Shown: positions 1 through 8,254 of the stretch, in pieces
Layout: each line of letters opens with the position of its first letter
Numbering within the stretch: position 1 is the stretch's first letter
Position numbers and translations under genes: made by a program
From: Thermomonas sp.
GTDB taxonomy: Bacteria > Pseudomonadota > Gammaproteobacteria > Xanthomonadales > Xanthomonadaceae
Assembly (NCBI GenBank): GCA_020692565.1
Contig: JAIMKJ010000016.1
Span: forward strand, 12,575-76,211
Direction of reading: 5' to 3'
Length of the DNA stretch: 63,637 bases
Notes under the pieces: generated by a model
Seen by the model: only the letters and a program-made list of their open reading frames with translations
Database searches by the model: none
What the model was told of the DNA's origin: nothing

Positions 1-327
1 GTAACCGGAGCGATAGACCTGCGGCAGCGAAAAACCCCAGCCGATATCCCATAGCAGATGGCGGATGCCATTGAGCAGGTGATACATCAGCGCGAACGAG
101 AAACCGAACAGCGCCAGCTTGCCGAACGGCGACGCCAGGCATTCCGAGGCAGTGGCGTAGGCATCGCCGCCCTGCGCGACCGCCAGCAGCCACCAGGCCA
201 GAACGAAGGCCCCGAACGAAAGAACGATGCCGGTGATGCGATGCAGGATCGACATCACACTGGTGATCTGCGGGCGATACAGCGTGCCCAGCATGAAAGG
301 AGACAAGGGACGTTCGCGATTAGGCAT
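1..327 (-). CDS. sdhC: Succinate dehydrogenase cytochrome b556 subunit (partial, 3' end outside window)
   Basis: Membrane anchor of succinate dehydrogenase (complex II), holding haem b and the quinone site in the inner membrane. 109 codons are visible from an ATG at 327 to the window edge. The start MPNRERPLSP is followed by the family signature SILHRITG near residues 25-32. Hydrophobic segments follow, then the haem-ligand region HLLNGIRHLLWD. Only about the last 15-20 residues should be missing. It is transcribed away from ygfZ, and the small gene just upstream on the same strand is an SDHAF4-type assembly factor, which supports the call. The following sdhD, sdhA and sdhB genes would lie left of the window. 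Confidence 0.93.
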   Translation of the reverse strand, partial: MPNRERPLSPFMLGTLYRPQITSVMSILHRITGIVLSFGAFVLAWWLLAVAQGGDAYATASECLASPFGKLALFGFSFALMYHLLNGIRHLLWDIGWGFSLPQVYRSGY

Positions 328-366
328 TGCAGGTGCGCCCGGTTATGTAATGTGAAGACGACATCG

Positions 367-561
367 TCAGAAATCGATACAGCGGCCGTTCTTTTCCCAA
401 TCGCCGTAACGGGTGGGATCGGGGCCTTCGCGCCCCCCGATTTCCCTGGCGTCGCCGCGTTGCTCCGATGCGGACGACTCGGTTGGCGCAGCGTCGGGAC
501 CAGGGCCGGGCCTCGGATCGGAAAGGCCGGGCTCGGTAATGAGAATGGTTTCGCTTATCAT
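367..561 (-). CDS. SDHAF4-type succinate dehydrogenase assembly factor (DUF1674)
   Basis: A 64-residue soluble protein. The first 40 residues are Pro/Ala/Glu-rich and look disordered. The C-terminal half carries the DUF1674 signature: GGREGPDPTRYGDWEKNGR, then the CxDF end. In mitochondria and alphaproteobacteria this family binds the flavinated SdhA subunit and helps SdhA-SdhB assembly. It ends 39 bp upstream of sdhC on the same strand, so co-transcription and the same role are likely. The ATG at 561 was chosen because the reading frame further upstream has no family similarity. A longer antisense frame over ygfZ shares this frame but is a shadow. Confidence 0.85.
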   Translation of the reverse strand: MISETILITEPGLSDPRPGPGPDAAPTESSASEQRGDAREIGGREGPDPTRYGDWEKNGRCIDF

Positions 562-599
562 GCTGGAATCCTGAACTCGGTAGTTTAAGTCCCACCCCC

Positions 600-1541
600 A
601 TGCCGGACAACCCGCAAACACCGAAGGCTTCCTGGTTTTCCCTCTCCGACCATCGTCTGGTTGCACTGAGCGGTCGCGATGCCGTGGCGTTCGCGCATGC
701 CCAGACGATGAACGATGTCGCGGCACTGGCCGATGGGGAATGGCATTGGAACGGCTGGTTGACGCCGAAAGGACGCGTGATCGCCCTGTTCGTGCTGATG
801 CGTCTGGATGCCGATACGGTGTGGTTGCTGCTCCCGGATGCGGATCCCGATGCATTCGCCGCGCAATTGCGCCGTTTCGTCTTCCGCAGCAAGGTCGCGA
901 TCGCCGTGCGCGACGATCTGCGCATCGCCGGCAGGCGGCAAGCCTCCGATCTGGCCTCCGGCAATCACTTTGTCCGCGATGTTTCGGCGGGACTTCCTGC
1001 AGGCAATCGCTCCGAAACCATCGAACTGGACATGAGCGGCGATCTCGGCCCCCACCTCCCGGGCCGCAGCCTCCGGATCGGGCCGGCGATCGATATGGAA
1101 CACTCCGATCCGAAAAGTTCCGATCCGGAACGCTGGCGCCGCTACGATCTCGAGCACGGCTGGCCGCGCCTCGATGCGTCCCAGACCGAACAATGGACCC
1201 CGCAACAGCTGTCGCTGGAGCGTCTGCGCGCCTACAGCGTCAAGAAAGGCTGCTACCCCGGGCAGGAAATCGTCGCCCGCACCCATTTCCTCGGCCAGGC
1301 CAAGCGCGGACTGGCACTGGTCCATTCACCGACGCCGCTGACGGCCGGGGCCGAGTTGCTCTCGGGCGACGCGAAAGCCGGTACCGTCGTGAGCGCCGCG
1401 GGCGATATCGCGCTCGCGGTGGTCTCGCTCGATTCGCAGACCACCACCCTCCAGACGAACGAAAGCCCCGCTGTAGACGGGGCTTCGCGCGACATGCCTT
1501 CGTGGAGCATCCGACCGCTGCGCGCCGGCCTGGCGCGCTGA
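600..1541 (+). CDS. ygfZ: YgfZ/GcvT-domain folate-binding protein
   Basis: A 313-residue cytosolic protein of the YgfZ (IbaG57/COG0354) family. In E. coli this tetrahydrofolate-dependent protein supports repair or maturation of some Fe-S enzymes. The diagnostic motif KGCYPGQEIVARTHFLGQ lies near residues 218-235, with the invariant Cys in KGCYxGQE. The N-terminal half has the GcvT-like fold sequence (ALSGRDAVAFAHAQTMNDV). It is divergent from sdhAF4/sdhC, which fits an Fe-S or respiratory context. The last ~30 codons contain a terminator-like hairpin (1463-1485) and do not resemble the usual C-terminus, so the natural 3' end may have been altered. Confidence 0.92.
   Translation: MPDNPQTPKASWFSLSDHRLVALSGRDAVAFAHAQTMNDVAALADGEWHWNGWLTPKGRVIALFVLMRLDADTVWLLLPDADPDAFAAQLRRFVFRSKVAIAVRDDLRIAGRRQASDLASGNHFVRDVSAGLPAGNRSETIELDMSGDLGPHLPGRSLRIGPAIDMEHSDPKSSDPERWRRYDLEHGWPRLDASQTEQWTPQQLSLERLRAYSVKKGCYPGQEIVARTHFLGQAKRGLALVHSPTPLTAGAELLSGDAKAGTVVSAAGDIALAVVSLDSQTTTLQTNESPAVDGASRDMPSWSIRPLRAGLAR
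1463..1485 (-). terminator. Hairpin inside the 3' end of ygfZ, likely terminator of the convergent gene
   Basis: AAGCCCCG (1463-1470) pairs perfectly with CGGGGCTT (1478-1485) around a 7-nt loop. Read on the minus strand the stem is followed by TTCGTTCG, so it could end the transcript of the minus-strand gene that stops at 1552. It lies within ygfZ coding sequence. Confidence 0.5.
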
Positions 1542-1551
1542 CGGGCTGGGC

Positions 1552-2046
1552 TCAGAACCGCGAACGCGTCCCCATGTTCGGCTGGTCCTGATCCTGCTGC
1601 TGCGCCTGGGTCTGCTGCTGGGTCAGCTCGCGCTCCCGGGTCTGTCCGAGCTGGCGCTGATCGTTGATGCGGTTCACTTCCTCGAAGTTCCGCTCGGCCG
1701 GCTGGGTCAACTCATGCGTCGGTACCGCAAGAGTGCGGACAGTCGGATTGTTCGGATCGCCCTGATACATGATCGCGTAGCGACCGCCGACATCGTCGAA
1801 ACGATCGTTGTTGCGGCTCAGGACCATGCCGTTGATACGCTCGTTCGGGTCGAGCGATGCGTTCTCTCGAACGGCTTCGGTCTTGTAGGCGCGCAGCATC
1901 GCTGCGGATGCGCGGTGGCTGATGTCGCCGCTGTGCATGTCGATGCCGTTCTCGCCGTGCATCTTGTCGACCATGCCTTTCATGGTCATGTACTGGTCGT
2001 AGTCGGGGTGCCCGGGTTCGGACGCATATTTCGGCTCGTACTTCAT
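1552..2046 (-). CDS. XVIPCD-like protein with Gln-rich tail
   Basis: 164 residues from ATG 2046, preceded by AAGGAG at 7-nt spacing; a GTG sits one codon upstream. The N-terminal half (MKYEPKYASEPGHPDYDQY) carries YDQY and HSGDISHRASA-type helices. The C-terminal part, with RFDDVGGRYAIMYQGDPNN then VRTLAVPTHELTQPAERNFE, resembles the XVIPCD domain of Xanthomonas type IV secretion (X-T4SS) effectors. These carry a 'VQG..DPA...V.V...A...P' block and a Gln-rich tail; here the end is QQQTQAQQQDQDQ. In that family XVIPCD is the secretion signal recognised by VirD4. No toxin domain precedes it and no T4SS gene is visible, so it may be an orphan or regulatory XVIPCD protein. The similarity is judged by eye. 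Confidence 0.55.
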   Translation of the reverse strand: MKYEPKYASEPGHPDYDQYMTMKGMVDKMHGENGIDMHSGDISHRASAAMLRAYKTEAVRENASLDPNERINGMVLSRNNDRFDDVGGRYAIMYQGDPNNPTVRTLAVPTHELTQPAERNFEEVNRINDQRQLGQTRERELTQQQTQAQQQDQDQPNMGTRSRF

Positions 2047-2187
2047 CACTGCACTCCTTGACTTTGAATACTGGCGGGTCTCCGGGTCCGGCGAACCGGG
2101 TCGGGCCTGTCGGCCAGACCGATACTACACCCGACGGGCCTGAACGGTCACCGGTCGACCGGGCCGGCCAGTCGTGCCATGAGCCGA

Positions 2188-4458
2188 TCAGCCGGCCAGG
2201 GCATCGGCCGCCGCGACGATGTCGTCGTCGCCCGGGATCACCAGGAAGGCGGCCCCGGCCAGCGGGGTGAAGGTGTCGGCGCCCACCACCCTGCGCAGCG
2301 GCTTGTCGCCCTGTCCGCCTTCGACCAGTGCGGTGATGATGCCCTCGCCCACGCCGGCGCTGCGGCGGCCTTCGTCCACCACGATCACGCGCTTGGCCCG
2401 GGCGGCCTGAGCCTGGATGAAGCCGTCGTTGAGCGGCACCAGCCAGCGCAGGTCGACCACCCGGGTCTTCCAGCCGTGCTGCTGTTCGATCCGGCGCGCG
2501 GCGCGCAGGCTCATCGGCACGCCGTTGCCGAAGCTGAAGATCACCAGATCGTCGCCTTCCCCGTAGACCCGCCCCTCGCCCAGCGTCATCGCCTGTTCCG
2601 GCGGCGGGTATTCGGTCAGCCACAGACCGTCGCCGGCTTCATGGAGATCCTTGGTCATGTAGAGCGCGATCGGTTCGAGGAAGGCGCAGACGCGCCCGTC
2701 CACTTTCGCCAGCGCCATCAGCGTGCGCAGCATCGTCGCGGCGTCGTCGCCGCGCGACGGACAGCCGACCACCAGTCCCGGGATGTCGCGCAGCGCGGTG
2801 ATCGAGTTGTCGTTGTGGAAATGGCCGCCGAAACCGCGCTGATACCCCAGCGACGCGATACGCATCACCATCGGATTGCGGTACTGGCCGTTGCTGAAGA
2901 ACTGCAGGCTCGCCGCCTCGCCGCGGATCTGGTCGCAGGCGTTGTGGAAATAGGCGAGGTACTGGATTTCCGGCATCGGCAGCATGCCGACGTTGGCGTA
3001 GCCCTGGGCGAGACCGAGGATGATGGTTTCGTCCAGCAACGTATTGAACACGCGCTTGTTGCCGAAGGCCTTGTGCAGGCCCTTGGTGACCGTGTAGACG
3101 CCGCCCTTCTGCGCCACATCCTCGCCGAACAGCAGGGTTTCCGGGTATTTGCAGAACAGATCATGCAGCGCCTGATTGATCTGGATCGCCAGATGCCTGG
3201 CCGGCTGCTTCTCGGGCAGTTTCGCTTCACCACCGAACGCGGCGATGCGCTTGTCGGCGTAGTCGAAGCGCGCGGCCTCGGCCTGCACCCTGTCCGGCGT
3301 GTACGGCGCCAGCGGCCGCATCACGTCGTCCAGCGAGGTCAGGCGCGGGCGACTGTCGGCGTCCTCGGCGGCGGCGAAGCACTTCGCGCGGGTCTCTTCG
3401 TACAGCGCGAGGATGTCGTCCTTCGACATCAGCCCCGACTCCAGCGCGATCGCGGCGCTGCGCAGCAGCGGATCGGCCGCTTCGACCGCGCACAACTCGT
3501 CGATGTTGCGCCATTCGATCTCGAAGTCGGTGCCGGCATGCCCCATGATCCGCACCGTGCGCAGGTGCAGGAAGGTCGGGCGGCGGGTGCGCCGGCAGTG
3601 CTCCACCGCGGCCTGCACCTGGCCGTAGCCGGCGGCGAGATCGAGGCCGTCGGCATGGAAGTAGTCGAGATCCGGACGGTTGCGGAAATTGCGCGCGACC
3701 CAACCGTCCGGCGTCTTCACCGAAATGCCGATGCCGTTGTCCTCGCACACATACAGCACCGGCGCCGGCAACTTCTGATACGCCGTCCACGCCGCGGCGT
3801 TGAACGCGGTCTGCGCGGTGGCATGGTTGCTGGAGGCGTCGCCGAACGAACAGATCGCGATGCTGTCGTCGGGAATCGGCAGCGTGTGGCCGATGCGGCG
3901 GGCGTGGTCGATGGCGATCGCGGTGCCCAGCGCCTTCGGCAGGTGCGAGGCGATGGTCGAGGTCTGCGGCAATACCCACAGCGGCTTGCTGCCCCAGACC
4001 TTGTGGCGACCGCCGCTGGCCGGGTCTTCGGCGCTGGCCGCGAACGACAGCGCCGAATCCATGACCGGATCCATACCGGGAATCTTGCGGAAACGTTCGG
4101 CCATGAAACCGCCGGAGCGATAGTGCAGGAATGCCGGATCGGTGTGGCGCGTCGATCGCGCGACCATCGCATTGCCTTCGTGACCGCTGCTGCCGATGGT
4201 GTAGAAGACCTTGTTCTGCACGCGCAGCACGCGCGCCATCAGATCGAGGTGACGGCTGATCAACTGCGACGCGAACAGCTCGCGGAAGCCCTGCGCATCC
4301 AGCAGGCTACCGTCGAGAATGCTGTCGGTCGGCGCCGGCTTCGATTGCGCGGTGCCGTTCCAGTCGCGTACGAACGCCTGGAAGTTCGCGTCGCAGATCT
4401 CGGCGCGGTTCAGGCCCTTCATGCGGGCGGGAATCGGATTGGGTACGGCGGCGAACAT
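2188..4458 (-). CDS. Fused E1 alpha/beta 2-oxoacid (branched-chain type) dehydrogenase
   Basis: 756 residues from ATG 4458, with GGGAG 9 nt upstream. This is the thiamine-diphosphate E1 component that decarboxylates a 2-oxoacid and passes the acyl group to E2 lipoate. The N-terminal ~400 residues are E1 alpha: the IGSSGHEG motif near 128, then the ThDP-binding block GDASSNHATAQTAFN ... ED.GIGIS near 220-260. The C-terminal half is E1 beta, starting near residue 410 (LAIQINQALHDLF) with FGEDVAQKGGVYTVTKGL and VVDLRWLVPLND. The alpha-beta fusion resembles branched-chain 2-oxoacid dehydrogenases more than AceE. No E2 or E3 gene is adjacent, so the partner must be encoded elsewhere. Substrate is not decidable from the sequence. 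Confidence 0.88.
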   Translation of the reverse strand: MFAAVPNPIPARMKGLNRAEICDANFQAFVRDWNGTAQSKPAPTDSILDGSLLDAQGFRELFASQLISRHLDLMARVLRVQNKVFYTIGSSGHEGNAMVARSTRHTDPAFLHYRSGGFMAERFRKIPGMDPVMDSALSFAASAEDPASGGRHKVWGSKPLWVLPQTSTIASHLPKALGTAIAIDHARRIGHTLPIPDDSIAICSFGDASSNHATAQTAFNAAAWTAYQKLPAPVLYVCEDNGIGISVKTPDGWVARNFRNRPDLDYFHADGLDLAAGYGQVQAAVEHCRRTRRPTFLHLRTVRIMGHAGTDFEIEWRNIDELCAVEAADPLLRSAAIALESGLMSKDDILALYEETRAKCFAAAEDADSRPRLTSLDDVMRPLAPYTPDRVQAEAARFDYADKRIAAFGGEAKLPEKQPARHLAIQINQALHDLFCKYPETLLFGEDVAQKGGVYTVTKGLHKAFGNKRVFNTLLDETIILGLAQGYANVGMLPMPEIQYLAYFHNACDQIRGEAASLQFFSNGQYRNPMVMRIASLGYQRGFGGHFHNDNSITALRDIPGLVVGCPSRGDDAATMLRTLMALAKVDGRVCAFLEPIALYMTKDLHEAGDGLWLTEYPPPEQAMTLGEGRVYGEGDDLVIFSFGNGVPMSLRAARRIEQQHGWKTRVVDLRWLVPLNDGFIQAQAARAKRVIVVDEGRRSAGVGEGIITALVEGGQGDKPLRRVVGADTFTPLAGAAFLVIPGDDDIVAAADALAG

Positions 4459-4530
4459 TGCGGATGGCTCCCTGCCCTCGCATGCGAAGGCCGGTTGAGT
4501 GGATGAAGATGGAAGGTCGGGCGGCGTGGA

Positions 4531-5160
4531 TCAGTCGGGCGGGGTGCCGTCGGAATGGGAGTCGCGCATCGGCACGAAACCGGGCTGCGCCTGCACGCGC
4601 TTGATCCAGCGTTCGACATGCGGGTATGCGCCGAGGTCGAAACCGCCGTCTTCGGCGACATGCGTGTAGGCGAACAAGGCGATGTCGGCGATGGTGTAGC
4701 GCTCGCCGCCGAACCACGGCAGCCGGTTCAGATGACGCTCCATCGCCGCCAGGGCTTCGTCGCCCGAGGACTTCAACGCCGCCAGCGAGGCGCGTCGCGG
4801 ATGATCCGGCGGCAGGAATCTGCGCACGAAGCGCGAAACCGCGATATAGGGCTCGTGGCTGTACTGCTCGAAGAACATCCATTGCAGGGTCTTGGCGCGT
4901 TCCCAGGCATCGTCCGGCAGCAGCGATGTGCCCTGCGCCAGATAATTCAGGATCGCGTTCGATTCCGACATCGTCCGGCCGTCGTCGAGCTTCAGCACCG
5001 GTACCTTGCCGCGGTCGTTCATCGCCAGGAATTCCGGCGACAGGTTCTCGCCGCGGGTCACGTCGATGTCTTCCCACTCGTAGGCCTGCCCGAGCTGCGA
5101 CATCAACAGTTGCAGCTTGTAGCAATTGCCCGACGAGGACATTCCGTACAGCGTGATCAC
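4531..5160 (-). CDS. Glutathione S-transferase family protein
   Basis: 209 residues. The N-terminal thioredoxin-fold domain starts ITLYGMSSSGNCYKLQLLM. It has the cis-Pro in GKVPVLKLDDG (residues ~49-59) and the glutathione gamma-Glu contact SESNAILNYLA (~63-73). The all-helical C-terminal domain has the N-capping box YTIADIALFAYTHVAEDG. The start is taken as GTG 5160 because it overlaps the stop of the upstream GNAT gene (GTGA), implying translational coupling. Longer upstream frames have no GST similarity. The substrate is unknown, and the Ser-rich active site (MSSSGN) fits a beta-like or Ser-type GST. Confidence 0.88.
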   Translation of the reverse strand: MITLYGMSSSGNCYKLQLLMSQLGQAYEWEDIDVTRGENLSPEFLAMNDRGKVPVLKLDDGRTMSESNAILNYLAQGTSLLPDDAWERAKTLQWMFFEQYSHEPYIAVSRFVRRFLPPDHPRRASLAALKSSGDEALAAMERHLNRLPWFGGERYTIADIALFAYTHVAEDGGFDLGAYPHVERWIKRVQAQPGFVPMRDSHSDGTPPD

Positions 5161-5708
5161 CGGGACGGCTCCGCGCGGCGCGCGCGCCACTCCTCGCGGG
5201 TCTGGCCCCAGATATCGATGGCGTGCACGTCCAGCGGCGGCGGCAATGTGCCGGGGCCGCGGTTGCGCGAACCGAGTCGCTTGGCGACGTTCTGCGAACC
5301 GGCGTTGTCGGGCGAAATGCAGTGGATGACGTCGTCCCACCCCAGCGTATCGAACGCCCAGTCGATCGCCGCGGCGCAGGCTTCGGTGCAGTAGCCCCTG
5401 CCGCGAGCATCCTGGTGGAAAGCGTAGCCGACTTCGGTGCCGGGCCAGCCGTCCGGGCGCCAAGGCCCGGCCTGTCCCACCCAATGCCCGCTGCTTTTCT
5501 CGATCACCGAGAACATGCCGAATCCCTGCAGCATCCACGCACCCGGCATCTGAAGGAAGCGGCGCCAGGCATCGCCCCGGGCATACGGGCCGCCGATGAT
5601 CCGCGACGATTCGTGGGCGAAGAATTCGGCGTAACGGTCGAAATCCTCGATCCGTGGCGGGCGCAGGATCAGGCGATCGGTTTCCAGTTGCAGATCGGAA
5701 ATGCTCAC
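5157..5708 (-). CDS. GNAT family N-acetyltransferase (RimJ/RimL type)
   Basis: 183 residues from GTG 5708, the first start in frame, with AGGA about 9 nt upstream. The start LETDRLILRPPRIEDFDRY is the classic RimJ/L-like opening. The acetyl-CoA pyrophosphate loop is DARGRGYCTEA near residues 98-108 (Q/RxxGxG/A pattern). The NAGSQNVAKRLG motif lies at ~136-147. It transfers acetyl from acetyl-CoA to an unknown amine. It is translationally coupled to the GST gene downstream, so the two probably form an operon with the E1 gene 72 bp further on. Confidence 0.88.
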   Translation of the reverse strand: MSISDLQLETDRLILRPPRIEDFDRYAEFFAHESSRIIGGPYARGDAWRRFLQMPGAWMLQGFGMFSVIEKSSGHWVGQAGPWRPDGWPGTEVGYAFHQDARGRGYCTEACAAAIDWAFDTLGWDDVIHCISPDNAGSQNVAKRLGSRNRGPGTLPPPLDVHAIDIWGQTREEWRARRAEPSR

Positions 5709-5724
5709 ATTGAGATGTCCTGAG

Positions 5725-5883
5725 CCCTCTCAGGGAGAGGGGTTGGGGAGAAGATCCGGCTGGGCGACGCGTGTCACTTCGTGTCGACAACGGGATTCGG
5801 TGACCCCGCTGACGATTCACTACACGTCGCTCCGTCGTCCCCTCATCCGCCCTTCGGGCACCTTCTCCCGATGGGAGAAGGAG
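5725..5883. repeat. Interspersed GC-rich repeat pair (xanthomonad intergenic type)
   Basis: Two palindromic blocks face each other. One is at 5725-5753 (CCCTCTC...GGGAGAGGGG, continuing TTGGGGAG). The other is at 5838-5883 (CCCTCATCCGCCCTTCGGG, then CCTTCTCCC/GGGAGAAGG). Blocks of this composition recur in intergenic DNA of xanthomonad genomes. They fill the gap between the GNAT start and the acyl-CoA dehydrogenase stop. No gene is seen between them. Confidence 0.6.
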
Positions 5884-5888
5884 AATGG

Positions 5889-7094
5889 TCAGAATGCGTT
5901 GATACCGGTCAACTCGCGGCCCACCACCAGTTGATGCACCGTCTCGGTGCCTTCGTAGGTGATGACCGACTCGAGATTCAGCGCGTGACGGATCGGACAG
6001 TGCTCGGTCGTGATGCCGGCGCCGCCGAGGATATCGCGGGCTTCACGGGCGATGTCGATCGCCATGCGGCAGTTGTTCCACTTTGCCAGCGACACCTGGG
6101 TCGGCTGCATATTGCCGGCGTCTTTCAGACGACCGAGTTGCAGCGAGAGCAACTGTGCCATGGTGATCCGGCGCGCCATATCGGCGAGTTTGAGCTGTAC
6201 GGCCTGATTGGCGGTGAGCGGACGATCAAAGAGGATGCGGTCCTTGCCGTAGCGCAGCGCTTCGTCGAGACAGGCGATGGCGGCACCGATCGGACCCCAG
6301 GTGATGCCGTAACGCGCCTGGGTCAGACAGCCCAGCGGCCCCTTGAGGCCCTTCACGTTCGGCAGACGGTTGGCGTCCGGCACCCGCACGTTGTCGAAGA
6401 ACAGCGCGCTGGTGACCGAAGCGCGCAGACTCATCTTGTGCTTGATTTCCTGGGCGGTGAAACCCGGCATGCCCTTTTCGAGCAGGAACCCCTGGATGCC
6501 CTCGTCGGTCATCGCCCAGACGATGGCGACATCGGCGAGGTTGCCATTGGTGATCCACATCTTCGAGCCGTTGATGACCCAATCGGCGCCGTCGCGCTTG
6601 GCGTGGGTCTTCATGTTGGCCGGGTCCGACCCGCCGTGCGGTTCGGTCAGGCCGAAACAGCCGATCTTCCTGCCCGCGGCCATGTCCGGCAACCAGCGCT
6701 GGCGCTGTTCTTCCGAACCGTAGGCATAGATCGGATACATGCACAGCGAGGACTGCACGCTGACGAAGCTGCGGATACCCGAGTCGCCGCGCTCCAGTTC
6801 CTGGCAGATCAGGCCGTAGCTGACGGCATTGAGGCCGGCGCAGCCGTACTGTTCCGGCAGCGACGAACCGAGCAGGCCCATTTCGGCGATTTCGGGGACC
6901 AGTTCATGCGGAAAGCGGGCATCGTCGAAGGCTTTGCCGATGATCGGCAGTACCCGTTCGTCGGTGAAGCGGGCCACGGTGTCCTGCACCGCGCGTTCTT
7001 CTTCGCTCAGCATGGAACGGATGTCGTACAGATCGTAGGGATGCAACGCCATGGTCGGGACCGATTTGGGCAAAGCGTCATTGTAAGGCTGCAT
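5889..7094 (-). CDS. gcdH: Glutaryl-CoA dehydrogenase (acyl-CoA dehydrogenase family)
   Basis: 401 residues. This FAD enzyme oxidises and decarboxylates glutaryl-CoA to crotonyl-CoA in lysine and tryptophan breakdown. The acyl-CoA dehydrogenase signatures CFGLTEPHGGSDP (~145-157) and KMWITNG are present. The C-terminal catalytic block YEGTETVHQLVVGRELTG holds the catalytic Glu in YEGT, the GCDH-type position. EQYGCAGL and QARYGITWGPIGAA are also GCDH-like. The true start may be the ATG at 7052 (MALHPYDLYDIRSML), the usual family N-terminus, because neither start has a strong ribosome-binding site. Confidence 0.9.
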   Translation of the reverse strand: MQPYNDALPKSVPTMALHPYDLYDIRSMLSEEERAVQDTVARFTDERVLPIIGKAFDDARFPHELVPEIAEMGLLGSSLPEQYGCAGLNAVSYGLICQELERGDSGIRSFVSVQSSLCMYPIYAYGSEEQRQRWLPDMAAGRKIGCFGLTEPHGGSDPANMKTHAKRDGADWVINGSKMWITNGNLADVAIVWAMTDEGIQGFLLEKGMPGFTAQEIKHKMSLRASVTSALFFDNVRVPDANRLPNVKGLKGPLGCLTQARYGITWGPIGAAIACLDEALRYGKDRILFDRPLTANQAVQLKLADMARRITMAQLLSLQLGRLKDAGNMQPTQVSLAKWNNCRMAIDIAREARDILGGAGITTEHCPIRHALNLESVITYEGTETVHQLVVGRELTGINAF

Positions 7095-7182
7095 CCTGCC
7101 CAGACGGTACCTGCGAACTGTCCAGCCCGTTCCGGCGAAACGACGATTTCCGGTGCGATGGACGCGATTTCGCCCAACGCCG

Positions 7183-7215
7183 AAAAAGACGGGGCCGGAT
7201 CGCTCCGGCCCCGTC
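7183..7215 (-). terminator. Rho-independent terminator of the glycine-zipper gene
   Basis: GACGGGGCCGG (7188-7198) pairs with CCGGCCCCGTC (7205-7215) around a 6-nt loop. On the minus strand the stem is followed directly by five T (complement of AAAAA 7183-7187). It lies 48 bp past the stop of the gene at 7264-8085. Confidence 0.85.
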
Positions 7216-7263
7216 CTGGATCGCCGCCAGCCGAGGGACTGGCCGCGAAGCGTCTTCCGATGG

Positions 7264-8085
7264 TCAGCCCCGGTCGGAGCCGCCTGCGGCGGCGACCTGG
7301 GTCACCACGTGTCCGTCGATGACCGGCAGTCGCGCGCCCGGCTTCTCGTCCATCCGCAGTTGCTGCTCCTGGCCCTGGTAGCGGTAAGTCACGTCGTAGC
7401 CGACCACGCTCTTCTCGCTGCCCAGCGGAATGCGGCTGCCCGGCTTGCGGTCGGTGCGCAGGGTGCCGGTCGTGCCGTCGGGGTTACGGTAGGTCACATT
7501 CCAGGCCACGGTGCGGCTGCTGGTGGTGGCCTCGGACACCGTGCGGCACTGGCGCTCGGTCCGGGTCACGACCTTCCCGCCCACATGATTGCGGTCGACG
7601 CGGTTGCCGATATAACCGCCAGCGGCGGCGCCGGCCACGGTCGCGGCCTTGCGGCCGTTGCCGTCGCCGACCTGATTGCCGACCAGACCGCCGATCAGCG
7701 CGCCGGCCACGGTGCCGCCGACATTGCCGTCGCGTTCCGGCAGACGATCCTGCACCGCCACGTCTTCGCAGATTTCGCGCGGCGCGGTGCCGGTTACGGT
7801 CTCGCGCACCGGCTCGGTGCCGATCACGGTCGCGTAGAGCGGTTCGCTTCTGGTCACCGGATTCGCGGCGATCACCTCGGCGTATTCCAGTTTGCCGGTC
7901 GCAGGAATGACCGCATCGTCGACCCGGCGGTCGCCTTCGATCATCTCTGCGGAAGCGGGCTTCGCGAGATCCGCATCGGCCAGCGAATAGGCGGAGGCGG
8001 GCGTACGGTTGTTGAAGTAGGCCGCGGTGGCGACACCGCCCACCAGCAGCGAAGCGAGTGCGATGGCCAAGGTGTTGTTGTTCAT
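7264..8085 (-). CDS. Glycine-zipper 2TM domain envelope protein
   Basis: 273 residues from ATG 8085, chosen for its strong GGAGG 8 nt upstream. An N-terminal hydrophobic segment (NTLAIALASLLVGGVATAAYF) serves as signal or anchor. The centre has a glycine zipper of the 17-kDa surface-antigen/SlyB type: GGTVAGALIGGLVGNQVG, then AATVAGAAAGGYIGNRV (~130-175). A basic, Tyr-rich C-terminal part follows with paired motifs YRNPDGTTGTLRTDRKPGSRIPLG and YRYQGQEQQLRMDEKPGARLPV, apparently an internal duplication. Such proteins sit in the envelope and some bind peptidoglycan or outer membrane. The exact role is unknown. It is divergent from the DUF6116 gene and has its own terminator. Confidence 0.85.
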   Translation of the reverse strand: MNNNTLAIALASLLVGGVATAAYFNNRTPASAYSLADADLAKPASAEMIEGDRRVDDAVIPATGKLEYAEVIAANPVTRSEPLYATVIGTEPVRETVTGTAPREICEDVAVQDRLPERDGNVGGTVAGALIGGLVGNQVGDGNGRKAATVAGAAAGGYIGNRVDRNHVGGKVVTRTERQCRTVSEATTSSRTVAWNVTYRNPDGTTGTLRTDRKPGSRIPLGSEKSVVGYDVTYRYQGQEQQLRMDEKPGARLPVIDGHVVTQVAAAGGSDRG

Positions 8086-8254
8086 TGTGAAGCCTCCAGT
8101 GGACGGATCCAACGTGTCGGCACGGATTGCAGCACTTGCAAGCTGAACAAGGCCCGGCCCAACCAGACATGCATGACAAAAACCTGAATCGCACCCGCAG
8201 AATGTGCGCTGCGTGCTAGCGTTTGCGCATTCCTTGTCGTCGGAGCCCATCGTC

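Noticed and set aside
320..964. Overlapping minus-strand frames across ygfZ
   Set aside because: Only the 64-codon piece 367-561 has a family motif (DUF1674); the longer frames share no similarity and oppose ygfZ.
2179..4506. Very long open frame opposite the E1 dehydrogenase
   Set aside because: Mirror effect of high GC codon use; Arg/Gly/Ala-rich nonsense without motifs, while the minus strand has full ThDP motifs. The same holds for long antisense frames over gcdH, fumarase, the ABC exporter, TonB and M3 genes.
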